This document shows, piece after piece, positions 63,450 to 64,000 of a DNA stretch of 64,000 nt. The position numbers and the translations under genes are program-made. The stretch comes from Betaproteobacteria bacterium (GTDB taxonomy: Bacteria; Pseudomonadota; Gammaproteobacteria; Burkholderiales; UBA3065). How positions within the stretch are numbered: the first letter of the stretch is position 1; the number at the start of each line of letters is the position of its first letter. The notes under the pieces are model-generated. The model was given only the letters and a program-made list of their open reading frames with translations. It did not search any database and was not told the DNA's origin. The DNA lies in assembly GCA_027490755.1 (NCBI GenBank), contig JAIXXL010000009.1:186001-250000 (forward strand), written 5' to 3'.

Positions 63450-63491
63450 CCGACTATTTTAGTCGGAAATAGCAGCGTCGAGTTCCCGACT
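63450..63491 (-). promoter_or_regulatory. IscR-type operator region upstream of iscR
   Basis: A dyad CCGACT-ATTTT-AGTCGG (63450-63466), flanked by AAA/TTT on both sides, resembles the type 1 IscR box (GACT...AGTC centre). A third half site CCCGACT occurs at 63485-63491 about 20 bp further upstream, in a TA-rich stretch. It fits autoregulation of the isc operon. Confidence 0.65.
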
Positions 63492-63552
63492 TTTTTGCTT
63501 GGTCTTTCGTTTGCCGACCCCGACACCGGCATCAGCTAGAGTTGTCACTGTC

Positions 63553-64000
63553 ATGCCTGCCAACCAAGTGCAAAACCATCACGCCGACCTTCACCTCGGC
63601 AAACCGCAGCACGGCTGGCGCCTGTGGCTCTACACCGTCATCTTCGAGGCCGACACGCCGGCTGGGCGGGCCTTCGACGTGTCCCTGATCTGCGCCATCG
63701 TCCTGAGCGTGGCTGTGGTCATCGCCGACAGCGTCGCGTCCATCCACGACGTGCATGGCGATTCATTCACCGTGATCGAGTGGTGCTTCACCGCGCTGTT
63801 CACGTTCGAGTATCTCGCCCGGCTGGCGTGCGTGCGCCACCCTTGGCGCTACATGACCAGTTTCTACGGCGTCATCGACCTGCTCGCCGTGCTGCCGACC
63901 TACCTCGCGTTCTTCGCCCCGGACGTGCAGGCGCTGATCGACGTGCGCATCCTGCGCCTGCTGCGTGTGTTCCGCGTGCTCAAGCTGGTGGCTTATGTCG
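63553..64000 (+). CDS. Voltage-gated ion channel family protein, 3' end beyond window
   Basis: The first 149 residues of a 6TM-type channel. Helices S1 (SLICAIVLSVAVVIADSVA), S2 (VIEWCFTALFTFEYLARL), S3 (YGVIDLLAVLPTYLAFF) and an S4-like segment RILRLLRVFRVLKLV with regularly spaced Arg are visible. The pore (expected TVGYGD) lies outside the window. Probably a K+ channel. Divergent from iscR. Confidence 0.85.
   Translation, partial: MPANQVQNHHADLHLGKPQHGWRLWLYTVIFEADTPAGRAFDVSLICAIVLSVAVVIADSVASIHDVHGDSFTVIEWCFTALFTFEYLARLACVRHPWRYMTSFYGVIDLLAVLPTYLAFFAPDVQALIDVRILRLLRVFRVLKLVAYV

Overview
The window is about 64 kb of high-GC, densely coded chromosomal DNA with short intergenic gaps, many ATGA/TTGA gene overlaps and strong GGAGG-type ribosome binding sites. 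The gene set (complete isc operon, glcDEF, PhaC, NadA, QueG and TsaE with AmiC, ethanolamine ammonia-lyase, IscR) fits an aerobic or facultative betaproteobacterium, probably of the Rhodocyclales (Thauera/Azoarcus type). That placement is inferred from gene content and style, not from an rRNA gene. No insertion sequence, prophage, rRNA gene or CRISPR array was seen.

Layout. 1-9.1 kb: leftward envelope and transport genes: a CzcB/CzcC-like RND adaptor and outer membrane protein (the adaptor is cut by the left edge), an unusual MgtE-N/CorA-type metal transporter, cyclopropane fatty acid synthase, and a complete MacA-MacB-OprM efflux operon. 9.3-12.7 kb: two diguanylate cyclases, one paired with a PhnD-like binding protein. 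12.7-12.9 kb: a long TGTC tetranucleotide tract between that pair and a cytochrome c gene. 13.4-19.5 kb: Rep helicase, ApaH, a probable ornithine-lipid pair (OlsB-OlsA), a glycine-zipper lipoprotein and a PfkB kinase. 19.6-24.0 kb: a tightly coupled five-gene operon of a PqqD-like protein, an HprK-like kinase, two family 2 glycosyltransferases and a nucleotidyltransferase; this is the best candidate for an undescribed pathway. 24.1-35.4 kb: housekeeping genes (trhO, LysR regulator, nadA, nudB, aspS, DUF502, FmdB, HIT, amiC, tsaE, queG).

35.5-42.8 kb: an exported small protein divergent from a LysR gene, glycolate oxidase glcDEF, a beta-carbonic anhydrase and aspartate kinase. 42.8-44.6 kb: tRNA-Ser(GCT), tRNA-Arg(ACG) and three small helix-turn-helix genes, two of them paralogues, next to a 7-bp tandem repeat. 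44.9-48.6 kb: ethanolamine permease, EutB and EutC without microcompartment genes. 48.8-53.5 kb: apt, YigZ, a queuosine-precursor transporter, a glycine-zipper protein and PHA synthase. 53.7-56.4 kb: a split YeeE/YedE transporter pair, hydroxypyruvate isomerase and tartronate semialdehyde reductase. 56.4-63.4 kb: the isc operon iscR-nifS-iscS-iscU-iscA-hscB-hscA-fdx-lipoprotein-iscX. A voltage-gated ion channel gene runs off the right edge.

Functional links. GlcDEF makes glyoxylate, and Hyi and GlxR act on products of the glyoxylate carboligase route, although gcl itself is not here. QueG and the YhhQ-type transporter both serve queuosine. The isc operon supplies clusters to NadA, QueG and GlcF. 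Metal and drug efflux, ornithine lipids, cyclopropane lipids and c-di-GMP enzymes point to an envelope- and surface-adapted environmental organism.
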